The notes: generated by a model from the letters alone, not told the origin. Shown: positions 46,974-55,262, numbered from the stretch's first letter. The stretch: 64,000 nt of DNA from Streptomyces uncialis (GCF_001905345.1 NZ_LFBV01000010.1:533225-597224), one strand, 5' to 3'. A program made the numbers and translations.

Positions 46974-47126
46974 ATGAGTGATGAGTCATGCGCGGGCTGT
47001 GGCGGGGATCGCGTGACCGAGCACGAACAGCACACAGTCGAGACGGACGAGAGCGGCGCCCAACGGCCGGTCGTCCGCAGATGGACCGGCCCGTGCGGCC
47101 GGTGTGGCGGGTCCGGCCAGCCGTAG
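46974..47126 (+). CDS. Small zinc-ribbon protein, 50 aa
   Basis: 50 residues with two paired-cysteine knuckles, CAGCGG (6-11) and CGRCGGSG, similar to the CxxCxGxG units of DnaJ zinc fingers. Between them is a charged segment EHEQHTVETDE. Short proteins of this type are frequent in Streptomyces. It ends 8 nt before the next small gene, so they may be cotranscribed. Function unknown. Confidence 0.65.
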   Translation: MSDESCAGCGGDRVTEHEQHTVETDESGAQRPVVRRWTGPCGRCGGSGQP

Positions 47127-47134
47127 GAGGCGTC

Positions 47135-47431
47135 GTGCGTACGTGGTTCGTGTGTCTGGGGTGTGCGGCCCTGTACCTGCCCCCGGAAGGATCGACCCGA
47201 CCGGACTGCACGGGGACTCCGGCCAGCCCGGTGGACTGCTCCGAACCGGACTGCCGGGAGGAGGCGTCGACGGCCGTGGACGCCGCGGGGGTACCGGCGG
47301 AGGTACTCGCCCGCTGGGCCCGACGGGCAGCGGGCCTGGACGGCCCGAGACGGGTCTCCCGCTCCTACCGCCCCACCCGAGGCCAGAGATCGACCCCGGC
47401 ACCTCGATCGACCCGCACGAGGCTGCTCTGA
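47135..47431 (+). CDS. Small Cys-containing protein, 98 aa
   Basis: 98 residues from a GTG with GGAGG four nt upstream, directly after the zinc-ribbon gene. Two cysteine pairs (VCLGC and DCSEPDC) could bind zinc. The C-terminal third is Arg/Pro/Ser-rich and ends in RSTRTRLL. Not recognised. It ends 215 nt before the leader core of CRISPR array 1. Confidence 0.5.
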   Translation: MRTWFVCLGCAALYLPPEGSTRPDCTGTPASPVDCSEPDCREEASTAVDAAGVPAEVLARWARRAAGLDGPRRVSRSYRPTRGQRSTPAPRSTRTRLL

Positions 47432-47645
47432 CGCGAACCGAGGGGTACGGGGTGGGGCGCGCGGGCCTCGGGCCTCGGTGCCAGGCTGCCCGGTCCGGCC
47501 CGCCGCGCTGGAGCAGCCGGTACCAACTGATGCCCTTCGCCAGCCCGGTTGGAGCCCGGCCCTGGGCTGTACCCTTCGCGGAAGCCGACCGGACGCAGCG
47601 GTACGGGGCTCCCGTACGGGGGTACGGGAGGAGACGGTGGAGGAC

Positions 47646-47702
47646 GCGATGCGACTAAAGGAAAACGGCCCGATCCGCTGAAAGACCCCCAGGTCAGGAA
47701 GT
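47646..47702 (+). promoter_or_regulatory. Leader core of CRISPR array 1
   Basis: 57 nt immediately before the first repeat, aligning without gaps to 52461-52517 and 57660-57716 before arrays 2 and 3. It begins GCGATGCGACTAAAGG and ends CAGGTCAGGAAGT. The A-rich part (CTAAAGGAAAAC) is the only AT-rich stretch nearby. It sets the array direction left to right. Outside this core it differs from the other two leaders. Confidence 0.85.
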
Positions 47703-48768
47703 GTCGGCCCCGCACACGCGGGGGTGGTCCGCGGCTCCGGCCAAGGGCAAGGACGCGTCTAAGGTCGGCCCCGCACACGCGGGGGTGGTCCAGTTCACGC
47801 AGGAGCCGTTCGAGGCCCCGGCCAAGTCGGCCCCGCACACGCGGGGGTGGTCCGGCGACGGAGGAGATCGACCACGTCCGGTGGCTGTCGGCCCCGCACA
47901 CGCGGGGGTGGTCCTTCCCATACCTGCTGCCACGTCAGCCCGGTCCGGTCGGCCCCGCACACGCGGGGGTGGTCCCGGGACTGCTACGTGTACGTGGCGA
48001 ACACGACGGTCGGCCCCGCACACGCGGGGGTGGTCCGCTGTCGACGACGTTCAAGCGAGTCGAACAGGGGTCGGCCCCGCACACGCGGGGGTGGTCCCAG
48101 GGCTTCCGACATGGTGCGTACGGCGGTGGAGTCGGCCCCGCACACGCGGGGGTGGTCCTTGGGCCGCCAGCTGAGCCGGGAGGACGGTTCCGTCGGCCCC
48201 GCACACGCGGGGGTGGTCCCCCTGACGATTCGGCGCGCGTGGTGCTGTGCTGGTCGGCCCCGCACACGCGGGGGTGGTCCCCCGCCCCTGGGGGGTGAGG
48301 GTGGCGACCCGCCGTCGGCCCCGCACACGCGGGGGTGGTCCCGGCCAGGATCAGAGCATGGATCTCACCGGGCTGTCGGCCCCGCACACGCGGGGGTGGT
48401 CCCTGGACGGCGGCGGGGCCGGCCCGCCCGGAACTGTCGGCCCCGCACACGCGGGGGTGGTTCCCCGGCGAGCTCGGCCGGGGCGGCCGCGTCGTCGTCG
48501 GCCCCGCACACGCGGGGGTGGTCCGGCAGGTCAGGTGGGCACCGTTCCTGCCCCGCCGTCGGCCCCGCACACGCGGGGGTGGTCCCTCTCCTGGTCCATG
48601 GGCGCCGGCCCTGCCGGAGTCGTCCCCGCACGCGCGGGGGTGGTCCCTCCTCCCGGATCCGGGCCCGCGCCATCGAGGCGTCGTCCCCGCACGCGCGGGG
48701 GTGGTCCTGCATGATCGCGGGCATCACCACTGGATGTTCCGTCGTCCCCGCACACGCGGGGACTCCCC
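47703..48768 (+). CRISPR. CRISPR array 1, type I-E-like, 18 repeats and 17 spacers
   Basis: Repeats of 28 nt with 33-nt spacers (one of 34 nt after the second repeat). Repeats 1-15 begin GTCGGCCCCGCACACGC and end GGGGTGGTCC. Repeats 16 and 17 (48619, 48680) begin GTCGTCCCCGCACGCGC. The last (48741) is degenerate at its 3' end, marking the old end of the array. Repeat 13 (48436) has one substitution, GGTTC for GGTCC. The CCCCGC/GCGGGG stem fits Cas6e processing. The leader is at the left. No cas gene is adjacent. Confidence 0.97.
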
Positions 48769-48793
48769 AACCCCAGCCGAGATCGTTCGGAAC

Positions 48794-49018
48794 TCAAGCA
48801 GAACCCAGCTCCTGGGGGCTCCAGACATCAGGCCCCCCGCCCCGCCACTCGATCATCGTGCTCGTCGCTACCTCCGCCGGGTCCAGGTCCAACCCCGCGC
48901 GCCGCAGGAACTCCGAGAGGTCGCGGAGGTTGTACGCGAGGCCGAGGATCTGGTCGCCCGCGCGTACTCGTCGCCCGCCGGTGGGGCTCGGCGGGTGGAC
49001 GACGACGGGGACGGCCAT
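48794..49018 (-). CDS. Conserved small protein, 74 aa, of the CRISPR-flanking cassette
   Basis: 74 residues from the ATG at 49018: MAVPVVVHPPSPTGGRRVR, then GDQILGLAYNLRDLSEFLRRAGLD and a C-terminal TSTMIEWRGGGPDVW. I recognise this as a short Streptomyces family without known function. It begins 26 nt after the last repeat of array 1, on the opposite strand. A broken copy stands in the same place behind array 2 (52981-53145). The intact reading frame here suggests it is still selected. Confidence 0.65.
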   Translation of the reverse strand: MAVPVVVHPPSPTGGRRVRAGDQILGLAYNLRDLSEFLRRAGLDLDPAEVATSTMIEWRGGGPDVWSPQELGSA

Positions 49019-49413
49019 GTCTCCAGCCTCCGCCGCGCCCACGTCCACCGCACCCCGGGGACCACCGACCCGACACCGAACGTCACCGGCCGGGACAGGC
49101 ACGACACCAGGTCCCCGCACCGCGCCCCGATACGCAGCACCACCCGATTCACGCGGACGGCCACAGCGCGTAACGGCGCCCCACCCTGCGGCGGCTCACA
49201 CGGGAACCGTGCCCCTCGCCCCAGAACGCGACGCACGCCGGACCCCACCACCCCCAACCCCGCACGCACAGGGACACCGACGCGCGAACCACCGCAACCG
49301 CAGTCCTCGGCGGCCCAGCTTCAGTCGTGTCACCCCATGGCAGCCGTGGTCATCGCCCGCCAAGCCCACCACCCGGGCCCGTACGCACGCCGCGCACGGG
49401 ACCGTGGGCCGCC
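49019..49413. other. Non-coding part of cassette copy 1
   Basis: 395 nt without a supported gene, though parts match 53146-53552 in copy 2. A possible Arg-rich ORF starting VTRLKLGRR on the minus strand occurs in both copies. It diverges after about 27 residues and lacks a ribosome-binding site. Confidence 0.4.
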
Positions 49414-49761
49414 TCACCACGACTCCCGTGCCGCCGTCCGCCACGTCCTCCGCAGCACGCGGCCGGCCTCGCAGGACCAGGGATCGGCGCCGTTGCACTG
49501 CCCGCAGGCACCGACGTGGGTGAGGAACCTGCCCCACGCCAACGCGTGGGCCGGGGACATCGGCGGCAGGCCGCTCCAGTCCCCGGCCCCGTACCACTGC
49601 GGACCGCCCGCCTGACCTCGTACGGGGACCGTCCGTGGCTCGTCGGCACACCGCTCGTGGCGGTGCATCGTGATCCCCGGCCCGGACATCGAGTCACGGA
49701 ACAGCCGCTGGTGCAGCTCGCCGGACCCGATGGACTGATCACAACGGCAGCAGATCATCAC
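49414..49761 (-). CDS. Zinc-ribbon protein of the CRISPR-flanking cassette, copy 1
   Basis: 115 residues. An N-terminal CCRCDQ pair and a C-terminal CGQCNG pair, with Cys and His between (HRHERCADEP), make a zinc-binding fold likely. The segment DWSGLPPMSPAHALAWGRFLTHVGACGQ is identical to copy 2 (53553-53906) across its central part. The start is set by a 4-nt GTGA overlap with the upstream gene. Overall identity with copy 2 is high (by eye near 88 percent) and differences are mostly conservative, which suggests function is kept. Role unknown. Confidence 0.65.
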   Translation of the reverse strand: MMICCRCDQSIGSGELHQRLFRDSMSGPGITMHRHERCADEPRTVPVRGQAGGPQWYGAGDWSGLPPMSPAHALAWGRFLTHVGACGQCNGADPWSCEAGRVLRRTWRTAARESW

Positions 49762-50073
49762 CGTCGCGACCGGCACCCCACCGCGACCGAATCCGCCCCC
49801 GCCAACCGGGCCAGCGCCCGCAGCACGATCCCGAGCCGCCGGTCCCCCAGTACTTCCACCTTCCAGAGCGGCACCAGCCTCGGGAACGCCTCGTTCTCCA
49901 CGACCAGCAGATCCCGGACGTCCCCACGCGCGAGAACGTCGCCCTCCTCGATCAACGCGGCGACAGCGGCCCGCTCCCCCGATATCGCGGTCACGGACCC
50001 ACTCGATGAGCCGGTCGGACAAGAGGGGTGGCCCCCCGTCGAGATCCCATGTCTGTGTTTCGCGCGCGTTCAT
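49758..50073 (-). pseudogene. Broken copy of the 136-aa cassette gene
   Basis: It starts like the intact copy 2 gene (LLSDRLIEWVRDRDIG) but has an extra G in a G-run (about 49975-49981) that shifts the frame. It also lacks 102 nt, an in-frame deletion of 34 residues after LLVVENEA compared with copy 2. The rest (FPRLVPLWKVEVLGDRRL) is well kept, so the damage looks recent. Confidence 0.75.
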
Positions 50074-50127
50074 CGCAGTCCCTCTCCACGGTCGGTGAAG
50101 GCACCGTAGAAGTGGCCGCGAGGCATC

Positions 50128-50148
50128 AGGGGTGCGAAGTGCACCCCT
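50128..50148 (-). terminator. Hairpin after the HTH-TPR regulator gene
   Basis: AGGGGTGC (50128-50135) pairs with GCACCCCT (50141-50148) around GAAGT, five nt beyond the stop of the minus-strand regulator gene. Confidence 0.65.
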
Positions 50149-50152
50149 TTGT

Positions 50153-51406
50153 CTAGGCGGCCAGCATGCCGAGGGTCACCGCCAACGCCGACGCGCGTCG
50201 GCGGCGCGCCGGGACCTTCGACGCGGTCTCCTCCAGCACGATCCGCTTGGCATAGCCGTTGTACTTGATCGTCTCGGGCGCGCTCCGGTGGGCCTTCTCC
50301 AGCGTCGCCAACGCCACGTCGGGCTGGCCGTCCAGCTGATAGCCGCGCGCTTCCTCGATACGGTGGCGGGCGCGGCGCGGCCGTGACGGGATCTCCAGGA
50401 GGTCCGCCGCGGCAGCCTGGCGCACCGACTCGCCGCCCGAACGGAGTTCGACCGCGATCGTGACGGCGTGGGCGCCCATGACCGTACGGGAGAAGCTCGT
50501 CACCGGGTGGTAGTAGTCGGCCGGCAGCCGTTCGGCCATGGGCCGTGCCTGGTCCCAGTAGCGCCAGGCGGTGCCCGTCTCGCCGCGCCGGGCAGCGGTG
50601 TACCCGGCCTCGAAGGTGAGCGCGCCCGCGATGGCGAGCACGTCGGGCGAAGCGTCGGGCAGGAACGGTTCGAGGTAGGCGAGCGTCTCCAGGTTCACGG
50701 CGTCGGCGGCGTCGAAGTGGGCAGGTCCCAGGTCGCGGTGGGCCTGCGCGGCCAGCCACGCGGCGACACCGATGACGTGCGGGTCCTCGGACTCCTGCGC
50801 GGCGATCAGCCCGCGCTCGACCACCCGCCATAACAGTGCCGTGTCCGGCTGGTACGCGATGAAGAACTGCGCGAGCGAGTAGACCTCGGCGAGCACGGCC
50901 TGGGCCGCGCGCCGTTCCGCCGCCCGGTCGGACTGCCGTACGGAGAGCTGCGCGTCACGCAAGAGCTCCGGTAGCAACGCGCCGATCACGTCGCGGTGAT
51001 GGGGCGATGAGTGCCTCGCGGCCCACGCACGGGCCACCCGTGCGGCGAGGTGCGCGACCGGCGGCGCCTCGCGCCGGGTCACCAGCGGAAAGGCGTCCAC
51101 CGCCGCCTTGACCTCACCGAGCCGCGCATGACCAGGTCCGGTGAAGAGGTCCACGCCCGCGCACCGCTCCCCCATGAGATCCGCGAGGTTCGCCACCCGC
51201 AGCACCTCGGCGAGCCGCAGCATCACCGAAAGACGCGGCACCTTACGACGGCCGGTCTCCAGGTCCTTGACCCACTGCGCCGAATACCCGACGAGACCAC
51301 CGAGATGTTCGCGGGTCAGTCCACGCCTGGTACGCAGGATGCGGAGTCTCTGCCCGAACGCGACCGGGTCCGCGTACGGGTCCGGGCGGGGAACGTCGAA
51401 GGACAC
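50153..51406 (-). CDS. XRE-family regulator with TPR-like C-terminal part
   Basis: 417 residues. The HTH is at about 12-70 (FGQRLRILRTRRGLTREHLGGL). The remainder is a helical, Ala/Leu-rich array with TPR-like spacing, as in Streptomyces XRE-TPR regulators that sense small ligands or peptides. The GTG at 51406 (VSFDVPRPDPYADP) is preferred because it brings the HTH close to the N-terminus and has GAGAGGGG upstream; the frame is open further back. It lies between cassette copy 1 and acetyltransferase remnants and was not duplicated. Confidence 0.85.
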   Translation of the reverse strand: MSFDVPRPDPYADPVAFGQRLRILRTRRGLTREHLGGLVGYSAQWVKDLETGRRKVPRLSVMLRLAEVLRVANLADLMGERCAGVDLFTGPGHARLGEVKAAVDAFPLVTRREAPPVAHLAARVARAWAARHSSPHHRDVIGALLPELLRDAQLSVRQSDRAAERRAAQAVLAEVYSLAQFFIAYQPDTALLWRVVERGLIAAQESEDPHVIGVAAWLAAQAHRDLGPAHFDAADAVNLETLAYLEPFLPDASPDVLAIAGALTFEAGYTAARRGETGTAWRYWDQARPMAERLPADYYHPVTSFSRTVMGAHAVTIAVELRSGGESVRQAAAADLLEIPSRPRRARHRIEEARGYQLDGQPDVALATLEKAHRSAPETIKYNGYAKRIVLEETASKVPARRRRASALAVTLGMLAA

Positions 51407-51554
51407 GGTATGACCCCTCTCTGTACAGTTCGTCGCTGCCAGCGTAAGGGCGTGTGCCGCTCCACGGCCCACGAGCCACCTTCACGAACTACCTTGCCGT
51501 CGAAGGCTGTACGAGACTTGTGGAACTCTCCGAGCGATACGAGGCGATGGCTGT

Positions 51555-51947
51555 ATGCCGGTAGACCTGCTGACCACCGAGTACTTCACAGTCGACCGCC
51601 TGCCGGAGATCCGGAACGTCATCCTCGACGTGTACTCCGAGGTGTACGCGCAGGACATCGCCACCGACCCGTTCTTCTCGCTGGAGCGCTTCGAAGAACG
51701 GCTTGAGGGCCATACGTCCGCTCCCGGCTGGGGCTGCGTCATCGCGAAGGTGAGCGGCGAACACGCGGGGTTCACCTACGGCTTCACGGCACGCGACGGC
51801 ACGACCTTCACCCTTTGCGAGAACATGCTCCGCACCGGCAATCGGGGGCGTGGCATCTCCCAGGTGATGCACGACGAGCTGATGAGTCACCGAAGCGAAG
51901 ACCGGACCCAACTGCTCGTACGCCGTTCCCGCCCCTTCTCGACGTGA
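51555..51947 (+). pseudogene. GNAT acetyltransferase, C-terminally truncated
   Basis: 130 residues that follow a Streptomyces GNAT family (acetyl-CoA loop GNRGRGISQVMHDELMSHR, then RTQLLVRRS) but stop where the final strand and helix should be (RRSRPFST). The first 115 residues look intact. A second GNAT piece starts at once with a 4-nt overlap (GTGA, 51944-51947), as if a deletion had joined two acetyltransferase genes. Confidence 0.6.
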
Positions 51948-52325
51948 TCGCAGGGATCTGGGCGGAAAGTCACCCCGAGTTCGGCGGTGATCCCGGCGCC
52001 GAGGCGGCCGGGCTGTCGGTGGACGCTCTGCGCCGTCAGGTCACCGGGCATCTGAAGCACCCCGGGTTCGCACTCGCCGTCGCCCACTCGGGCGGCACGG
52101 CGGTCAGGTTCGGGTACGCCTTCCTCCGCTCGGCCGACTACTGGTTCGGACCGGAACTGGTGGACCGGGTCCCCGAAGGTGCCCGTACCGAACAGCTCAT
52201 GGGGCTGTGCGAACTCGCGGTCCAGCCGGACTGGCAAGGCCACGGCATCGGCTCCCTGCCGCACGCCGACCTGATCACGTCCACCGCCCTGCTCCCCACG
52301 CTCTCCGGAGCAAGGCCCGAACTCG
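51944..52325 (+). pseudogene. Second GNAT acetyltransferase remnant running into CRISPR leader 2
   Basis: A GNAT-like sequence (VIAGIWAESHPEFGGD, then CELAVQPDWQGHGIGS with the acetyl-CoA loop) loses similarity after LPHADLITS. The frame has no proper stop and continues through leader and repeats of array 2 to 52819. The 3' part was therefore lost when array 2 or its leader arrived here. Confidence 0.6.
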
Positions 52326-52460
52326 GCGCGCCCACTGCGCCGTACAGCGGACGGGACCAGGCCGGGTGCCGGTTGCACCGGTTGTACCCTTCCCGGGACG
52401 GATCAGGTGTACGGGTACAGGTGCCTTGCACGGAGGACCGCCAAAGGCGAACGCAGGGGT

Positions 52461-52517
52461 GCGATGCGACTAAAGAAAAACGGCCCGATCCGCTGAGAAA
52501 CCCGCAGGTCAGGAAGT
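52461..52517 (+). promoter_or_regulatory. Leader core of CRISPR array 2
   Basis: Gap-free match to the 57-nt leader cores of arrays 1 and 3 (GCGATGCGACTAAAGAAA at its start). Similarity to leader 3 extends further left, to about 52380 (GGTTGTACCCTTCCCGGGAC), so leaders 2 and 3 share about 140 nt. Confidence 0.85.
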
Positions 52518-52972
52518 GTGTTCCCCGCACGTGCGGGGGTGGTCCCTGTGCGGCTGCGTCCGGACGGAGCGGCGGATGGTGTTCCCCGCACGTGCGGGGG
52601 TGGTCCCCGCCGGCCATCGGCTTCGGGAGCGGGTGGTCCGTGTTCCCCGCACGTGCGGGGGTGGTCCGCGGGTTGACGGGATGCTACGGCCGGGGGCAGC
52701 GTGTTCCCCGCACGTGCGGGGGTGGTCCCTACAACAACACGGCGAACGCGTCCAGCGGCCTGTGTTCCCCGCACGTGCGGGGGTGGTCCTGTCACCAAGG
52801 GCATGGCGGGCATGCTTGAGGCGTGTTCCCCGCACGTGCGGGGGTGGTCCCTGACTCCGCCGGAGCATCGGACGCATCCCCTGGTGGTCCCCGCACGCGC
52901 GGGGGTGGTCCGTGCTCACCGCCGGGGGAGCGCCAGACATCGGAGTGGTCCCCGCACCCGCGGGGGTGGCCC
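52518..52972 (+). CRISPR. CRISPR array 2, type I-E-like, 8 repeats and 7 spacers
   Basis: 28-nt repeats, 33-nt spacers, exact 61-nt period. Repeats 1-6 begin GTGTTCCCCGCACGTGC, giving the 16-nt perfect palindrome CCCCGCACGTGCGGGG. Repeat 7 (52884) begins GTGGTCCCCGCACGCGC. Repeat 8 (52945) is degenerate (ACCCGC in the loop, TGGCCC at the end). The leader is at the left and a cassette copy follows at once. No spacer is obviously shared with arrays 1 or 3. Confidence 0.97.
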
Positions 52973-52980
52973 TCTGCTGG

Positions 52981-53145
52981 ATCATCGTGCTCGTGGCGAC
53001 CCCCGCAGGGTCGAGGTCCAACCCCGCTCGACGCAAGTACTCCTAGGTCGCGGAGGCTGTAGGCGAGGCCGAGGATCTAATCGCCCGCGCGTACCCGTCG
53101 CGCGCCCATGGGACTGGGCGGATGGACGACGACGGGGACACTCAT
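52981..53145 (-). pseudogene. Broken copy of the 74-aa cassette gene
   Basis: It begins MSVPVVVHPPSPMGARRVR like copy 1 but hits a stop after RAGD (53077-53079, TAG where copy 1 has CAG). A small deletion further on (CCTAGG region, about 53043-53047) also shifts the frame. Confidence 0.8.
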
Positions 53146-53552
53146 GTTTCCCGCGTCGGCCGGAGCAGCACCCACCGCACCGGGAGGACCACCGGCCGGA
53201 CACCGATCGTGAGCGGCGGCCAGGACGGACCCAGCACCCCGTACCTGCGAACCGGGGCCACCGCACCCTCGCACCAGGCAGACCGTGACCGCACGGAACG
53301 CAAGGAACCCGGGCCCCTCGCCCGATCACCCTCGGCCCGACCGCCCCGTCCCCGCACCCAGCGCCGACCCGGGCCCCGAAGCGAGACCAGCACCCCCGCA
53401 CGTACACGGACAGCGACGCGCGAACCATCGCAACCGCAGCTGCCGACGACGACCCAGCTTCAACCGTGTCACCCCATGACAGCCATGCCGACTCCCGGGC
53501 ACGCCCACCACCCGGGCCCGTACGCACGCCGCGCACGGCACCGCGGGCCGCC
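53146..53552. other. Non-coding part of cassette copy 2
   Basis: 407 nt related in parts to 49019-49413. Long Arg- and Pro-rich frames on both strands are composition artefacts. Nothing else is seen. Confidence 0.4.
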
Positions 53553-53906
53553 TCACCACGACTCCCGTGCCGCCGTCCGCCACACCCTCCGCAGCACACG
53601 GCCGGCCTCGCAGGACCACGGGTCGTCGCCGTTGCACTGCCCGCAGGCACCGACGTGGGTGAGGAACCTGCCCCACGCCAACGCGTGGGCCGGGGACATC
53701 GGCGGCAGGCCGCTCCAGTCGTCGGCGCGGTACGACTGCGGACCGCCCGCCTGATCCGGGGCAGGAACCACCCCCGGCTCGTCGGCGCACCGCTCGTGGC
53801 GGTGCATCGTGACCCCCGGCCCCGACATCGAGTCACGGAACAGCCGCTCGTGCAACTCACCGGACCTGATGGGCTGATCACAACGGCAGCAGATCATCAC
53901 CGTCAC
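53553..53906 (-). CDS. Zinc-ribbon protein of the CRISPR-flanking cassette, copy 2
   Basis: 117 residues (VTVMICCRCDQPIRSGELHERLF). The same cysteine pattern as copy 1, and an identical C-terminal half apart from single changes. It begins with a 4-nt GTGA overlap at the stop of the 136-aa gene, so the two are translationally coupled and probably act together. Function unknown. Confidence 0.7.
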   Translation of the reverse strand: MTVMICCRCDQPIRSGELHERLFRDSMSGPGVTMHRHERCADEPGVVPAPDQAGGPQSYRADDWSGLPPMSPAHALAWGRFLTHVGACGQCNGDDPWSCEAGRVLRRVWRTAARESW

Positions 53907-54313
53907 GACCGGCACCCCACCGCGACCGAATCCGACCCCGCCAACCGGGCCAGCGCCCGTAGCACGATCACCAGCCGCCGGTCCCCCAGTACCTCCACCT
54001 TCCAGAGCGGCACCAGCCTCGGGAACGCCGTCGCGAGGACGAGCGTCAGGAACGCGTCCTCACCCTCGTCCAGCACCAGCACACACCGGTACTGGGCCTC
54101 GAACCGCGGCCAGTCGCAGAACACGACGGCCTCGTTCTCCACGACCAGCAAGTCCCGCACATCCGCGCGCGCGAGTACGTCACCCTCCTCGATCAACGCG
54201 GCTACCGCCGCCCGTTCACCGATGTCACGGCCACGGACCCACTCGGTCAGGCGGTCACTCAGCAGGGATGGCTCTTCAGCACAGGCCAGACTCAAGCTGG
54301 CGGTCTCGTCCAT
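53903..54313 (-). CDS. Cassette protein of 136 aa, intact copy
   Basis: 136 residues, not recognised. An acidic N-terminal helical part (SDRLTEWVRGRDIGERAAVAAL), a central beta-like LLVVENEAVVFCDWPRFE and a C-terminal LWKVEVLGDRRLVIVLRALARLAGSD. No membrane segment or enzyme motif. First gene of a two-gene unit with the zinc-ribbon protein. Divergent from an HTH gene across about 97 nt. The broken relative behind array 1 shows that the family travels with the cassette. Confidence 0.6.
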   Translation of the reverse strand: MDETASLSLACAEEPSLLSDRLTEWVRGRDIGERAAVAALIEEGDVLARADVRDLLVVENEAVVFCDWPRFEAQYRCVLVLDEGEDAFLTLVLATAFPRLVPLWKVEVLGDRRLVIVLRALARLAGSDSVAVGCRS

Positions 54314-54361
54314 GGGGCAAGACTGGTGTCACGCTCAGTGGTTGTACGATCCCTCAACGGT

Positions 54362-54378
54362 GATCTCACCGTGAGATC
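54362..54378. promoter_or_regulatory. Operator-like inverted repeat GATCTCA-CCG-TGAGATC
   Basis: Perfect 7-bp arms with a 3-nt centre in the gap between the 136-aa gene (minus) and the XRE gene (plus), 33 nt before the latter. A natural binding site for that XRE protein, controlling both directions. Confidence 0.65.
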
Positions 54379-54410
54379 CAAAGTAATCTCCATCGGGAAG
54401 GAGACTCGCT

Positions 54411-55262
54411 GTGTCCATCGACGTTGGACCAGTGGGCCTGCCCACCTGGGCGTGGGAGCGAGCTGACGTGCGTCAGGCGCTGAGGGAACGAGACATCGGA
54501 GCCGTCTTCCGGTACGTACAGCGGTACTCCGGAGCCAGCCAAGGCCGCATCGCCACCGCTGTCGGCATGGCTCAGGGGCGTGTCAACGAGATCATCAATG
54601 GTCGCCGGGAAGTCAGCAGACTGGACGTCTACGAGCGGATCGCTGATGGGCTGAGCATGCCCGGCGACGCTCGACATCTACTGGGGCTTGCCGCCAGCCG
54701 TGCGCAGCACGTAGGTGGACCGGCCTTCGACCTGGCCGCGTTCCCCGAAGTGGTTCGGGTCTACGCGGCACAGCGTTCCGCTGCCGAAGAGATCCAGCAG
54801 ATGGCACGCGAGGCGGCAGAATTGGATGTCCTCGCGGTTCGGGGTCTCGGACTGATCGGGCTGAACGACTCGCTCCTACGCTCGTGCCTGCCTCGGCAGC
54901 CCGGCAGTGAGGGCAAGCGCGTACGCGTTCTGCTTCTGGACCCGGACTCGACCGCGTTGGTCCAACGGGCTGCGGAGATCGGTGAGTCCACCGAGTCGCT
55001 GGCAGGTGGTGTGAAGCTGGCAGAATCCCGGCTCCGGGAGTTGGCGAGCGTGTGCGACATCAAGGTGTACCGGTACAAGACGCTCCCCACCTGGCGGGTC
55101 ATCCGCGTCGATTCAACGATGTTCGTCAGCGTTTTCGATAGCGGCTGGGAAGGCCACGAATCCGCGATGTACAAGGTGGTGGAGACTCCGCACGGCCCCT
55201 TGTTCCGGGGTTTCCGACGCACGTTCGAAGTCATCATCGAGGGTGCTGAACGCACCGTTTGA
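54411..55262 (+). CDS. XRE-family regulator with conserved C-terminal ligand-like domain
   Basis: 283 residues. The HTH (about 30-90) is ASQGRIATAVGMAQGRVNEI with GRREVSRLDVYERIADGLSMP. The C-terminal domain (about 120-280) contains KRVRVLLLDPDSTALVQRAAEIGES and LPTWRVIRVDSTMFVSVFDS, a recurring Streptomyces module of the DUF5919 kind whose ligand is unknown. The GTG follows GGGAAGGAGA. The CYTH gene starts 14 nt after its stop, so the two form an operon. Confidence 0.85.
   Translation: MSIDVGPVGLPTWAWERADVRQALRERDIGAVFRYVQRYSGASQGRIATAVGMAQGRVNEIINGRREVSRLDVYERIADGLSMPGDARHLLGLAASRAQHVGGPAFDLAAFPEVVRVYAAQRSAAEEIQQMAREAAELDVLAVRGLGLIGLNDSLLRSCLPRQPGSEGKRVRVLLLDPDSTALVQRAAEIGESTESLAGGVKLAESRLRELASVCDIKVYRYKTLPTWRVIRVDSTMFVSVFDSGWEGHESAMYKVVETPHGPLFRGFRRTFEVIIEGAERTV

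Larger units (their letters stand above)
48849..50030. repeat. Duplicated CRISPR-flanking cassette, copy 1
   Basis: This block matches 52980-54270 along its length: the 74-aa gene, a 400-nt non-coding part, the zinc-ribbon gene and the 136-aa-type gene, in the same order and strand. Copy 1 keeps the 74-aa gene intact but has broken the 136-aa-type gene. Each block starts right after a CRISPR array. Confidence 0.85.
52980..54270. repeat. Duplicated CRISPR-flanking cassette, copy 2
   Basis: Homologous to 48849-50030 in the same order and orientation behind array 2. Here the 74-aa gene is broken, while the zinc-ribbon and 136-aa genes are intact. So the two copies complement each other. Confidence 0.85.

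Noticed and set aside
47549..49523. Long plus-strand frames across CRISPR array 1
   Set aside because: They translate the repeats (RPRTRGGG-type units) and random spacers; no start signal and no protein family.
51815..52819. 334-codon frame from the GNAT region into array 2
   Set aside because: Only the first part resembles GNAT; the rest is leader and repeats. Recorded instead as a pseudogene.
48769..54313. Mobile element carrying the arrays
   Set aside because: No transposase, integrase or target-site duplication was found at the edges of the duplicated blocks, so segmental duplication is preferred.
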